64,000 nucleotides of DNA from Hydractinia symbiolongicarpus (Eukaryota; Cnidaria; Hydrozoa; Anthoathecata; Hydractiniidae). Below, one piece after another: positions 63,453-64,000 of this stretch. The stretch is from contig NC_079881.1 in NCBI RefSeq assembly GCF_029227915.1, forward strand, positions 24,715,501 through 24,779,500, written 5' to 3'. How positions within the stretch are numbered: position 1 is the stretch's first letter; every line of letters begins with the position of its first letter. The notes beneath the pieces were generated by a model. The model had not been told where the DNA came from. It did not search any database and saw nothing but the letters and a program-made list of their open reading frames with translations. Position numbers and translations under genes: made by a program.

Positions 63453-64000
63453 TCCGGCAAACGAAAACCCGCGATTTCCCGTAAATCCTGGACCCGGCCC
63501 GTAGATTGAAAAGTATACAAAGAACGTACGCAGGGAGTAAACTCATTTCCCGAACGATTCTTTAAATTATATTTTCACCACTAAAACGCATGAGACTTGT
63601 ACTTCTCAAAAATGATTTCATTTTTTATGAGACGCTGAATAAAAGGAGTTTAATCGCCGGCAAACGAAAACCCGCGATTTCCCGTAAATCCCGGACTCGG
63701 CCCGTAGAGTCAAAAGTATACAAAGAAAGTACCCAGGAAGTAAACTCATTTCCCGAACGATTCTTTAAATTATTTCTTCACCACTAAAACGCATGAGACT
63801 TGTACTTTTCAAAAATGATTTCATTTTTGATGACACGCTGAATAAAAGGAGTTTAATCGCCGGCAAACGAAAACCCGCGATTTGCCGTAAATCCCGGGCT
63901 TGACCCGTATAGGTAAATGTATACAAAGAAAGTAAACTGGGAGTAAACTCATTTCCCGAACGATTTTTTAAATTAATTTTTTACCACTAAAACGCATAAG
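63453..64000 (+). repeat. Family C HOR, incomplete at window end
   Basis: Begins directly at the CTCCGGCAAACG/CCTGGACCCGG monomer, skipping the GCCGGCAAATG start, as in the inner partial repeat of the 13-mers. Private changes are CCCGTAGATTGAAAAG (about 63498) and CCCGTAGAGTC (about 63703). It runs off the window inside the ATAAG-type monomer. Confidence 0.8.

Larger units (their letters stand above)
1..64000 (+). repeat. Satellite DNA array, ~203-bp monomer, head-to-tail
   Basis: A landmark such as CACCACTAAAACGCATGAG recurs about every 203 bp from 116 to the end of the window, giving roughly 315 monomers. All copies are in the same orientation and no unique sequence interrupts them. Monomers differ by substitutions and 1-3 base indels (typical length 202-203). 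The unit has an AT-rich part (the dyad and the TTAAATTATTTTTT stretch) and a GC-richer part with repeated CCCG motifs. An array of this length and purity is typical of eukaryotic centromeric or other heterochromatic satellites; the chromosomal location is inferred. I do not recognise the family or species. No gene, rRNA, tRNA or mobile element was seen anywhere in it. Confidence 0.97.

Noticed and set aside
1-64000. CRISPR array
   Set aside because: Conserved stretches recur, but what lies between them is the rest of the same monomer, not unique spacers; the period is about 203 bp and there are no cas genes.
1-64000. rDNA intergenic spacer repeats
   Set aside because: No rRNA gene segment or other unique sequence was seen in 64 kb, and the HOR structure is that of a satellite.
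1-64000. Telomeric repeats, tRNA-like or transposon-terminal sequences
   Set aside because: No short telomere-type repeat, no A/B box pair, and no terminal inverted repeats or target-site duplications were found; the short palindromes are parts of the monomer.

Overview
The whole 64 kb window is one uninterrupted tandem satellite array. I find no protein-coding gene, RNA gene, transposon or unique-sequence island. The monomer is about 203 bp; roughly 315 copies run head to tail in one orientation. The window opens inside a monomer (first complete unit at 116) and ends 19 bp into another (63982-64000). Such an array points to a eukaryotic chromosome, most likely centromeric, pericentromeric or other constitutive heterochromatin; the species cannot be read from the sequence. 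By hand count of one consensus, GC is about 39% and there are 13-14 CpGs per monomer, more than the roughly 8 expected. That argues against long-term germline CpG methylation decay and mildly favours an invertebrate or another lightly methylated genome. This is inference.

Monomers are organised into higher-order repeats (HORs): diagnostic variants recur at exact multiples of about 202.8 bp. Region by region: (A) 1-9328, 11-mer and 12-mer units of 2.2-2.4 kb that collapse to 6-mer and 5-mer units; (A/B mosaic) 9329-17759, fragments re-used at offsets of 6, 7, 13, 14 and 17 monomers; (B) 17760-42600, a 6-mer family with 1216 bp period, including a 4-6 kb segmental duplication, a 9-mer stretch, and four nearly identical 1216 bp copies at 37272-42135; (C) 42601-51200, a different family with a 7-mer of 1419 bp; (B again) about 51200-55730; (C again) 55730-64000, as 13-mer, 9-mer and 13-mer units of 2637, 1825 and 2637 bp.

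Each monomer carries recognisable sub-structure: a dyad with 10-bp arms and a 2-bp spacer, four CCCG motifs spaced 10, 9 and 11 bp, a site like a CENP-B box but one base short, an 8-bp TGTATACA palindrome in one subtype, and a CGGG-N5-CCCG inverted repeat in many subtypes. Open frames of 60-106 codons exist on both strands, but they are the same satellite read in shifted frames (203 is not a multiple of 3) and should not be annotated as genes. What is informative here is the recombination history: unequal exchange, nested duplication and short conversion-like patches. HOR boundaries were located by eye from diagnostic variants and may be off by tens of bases unless stated as exact.
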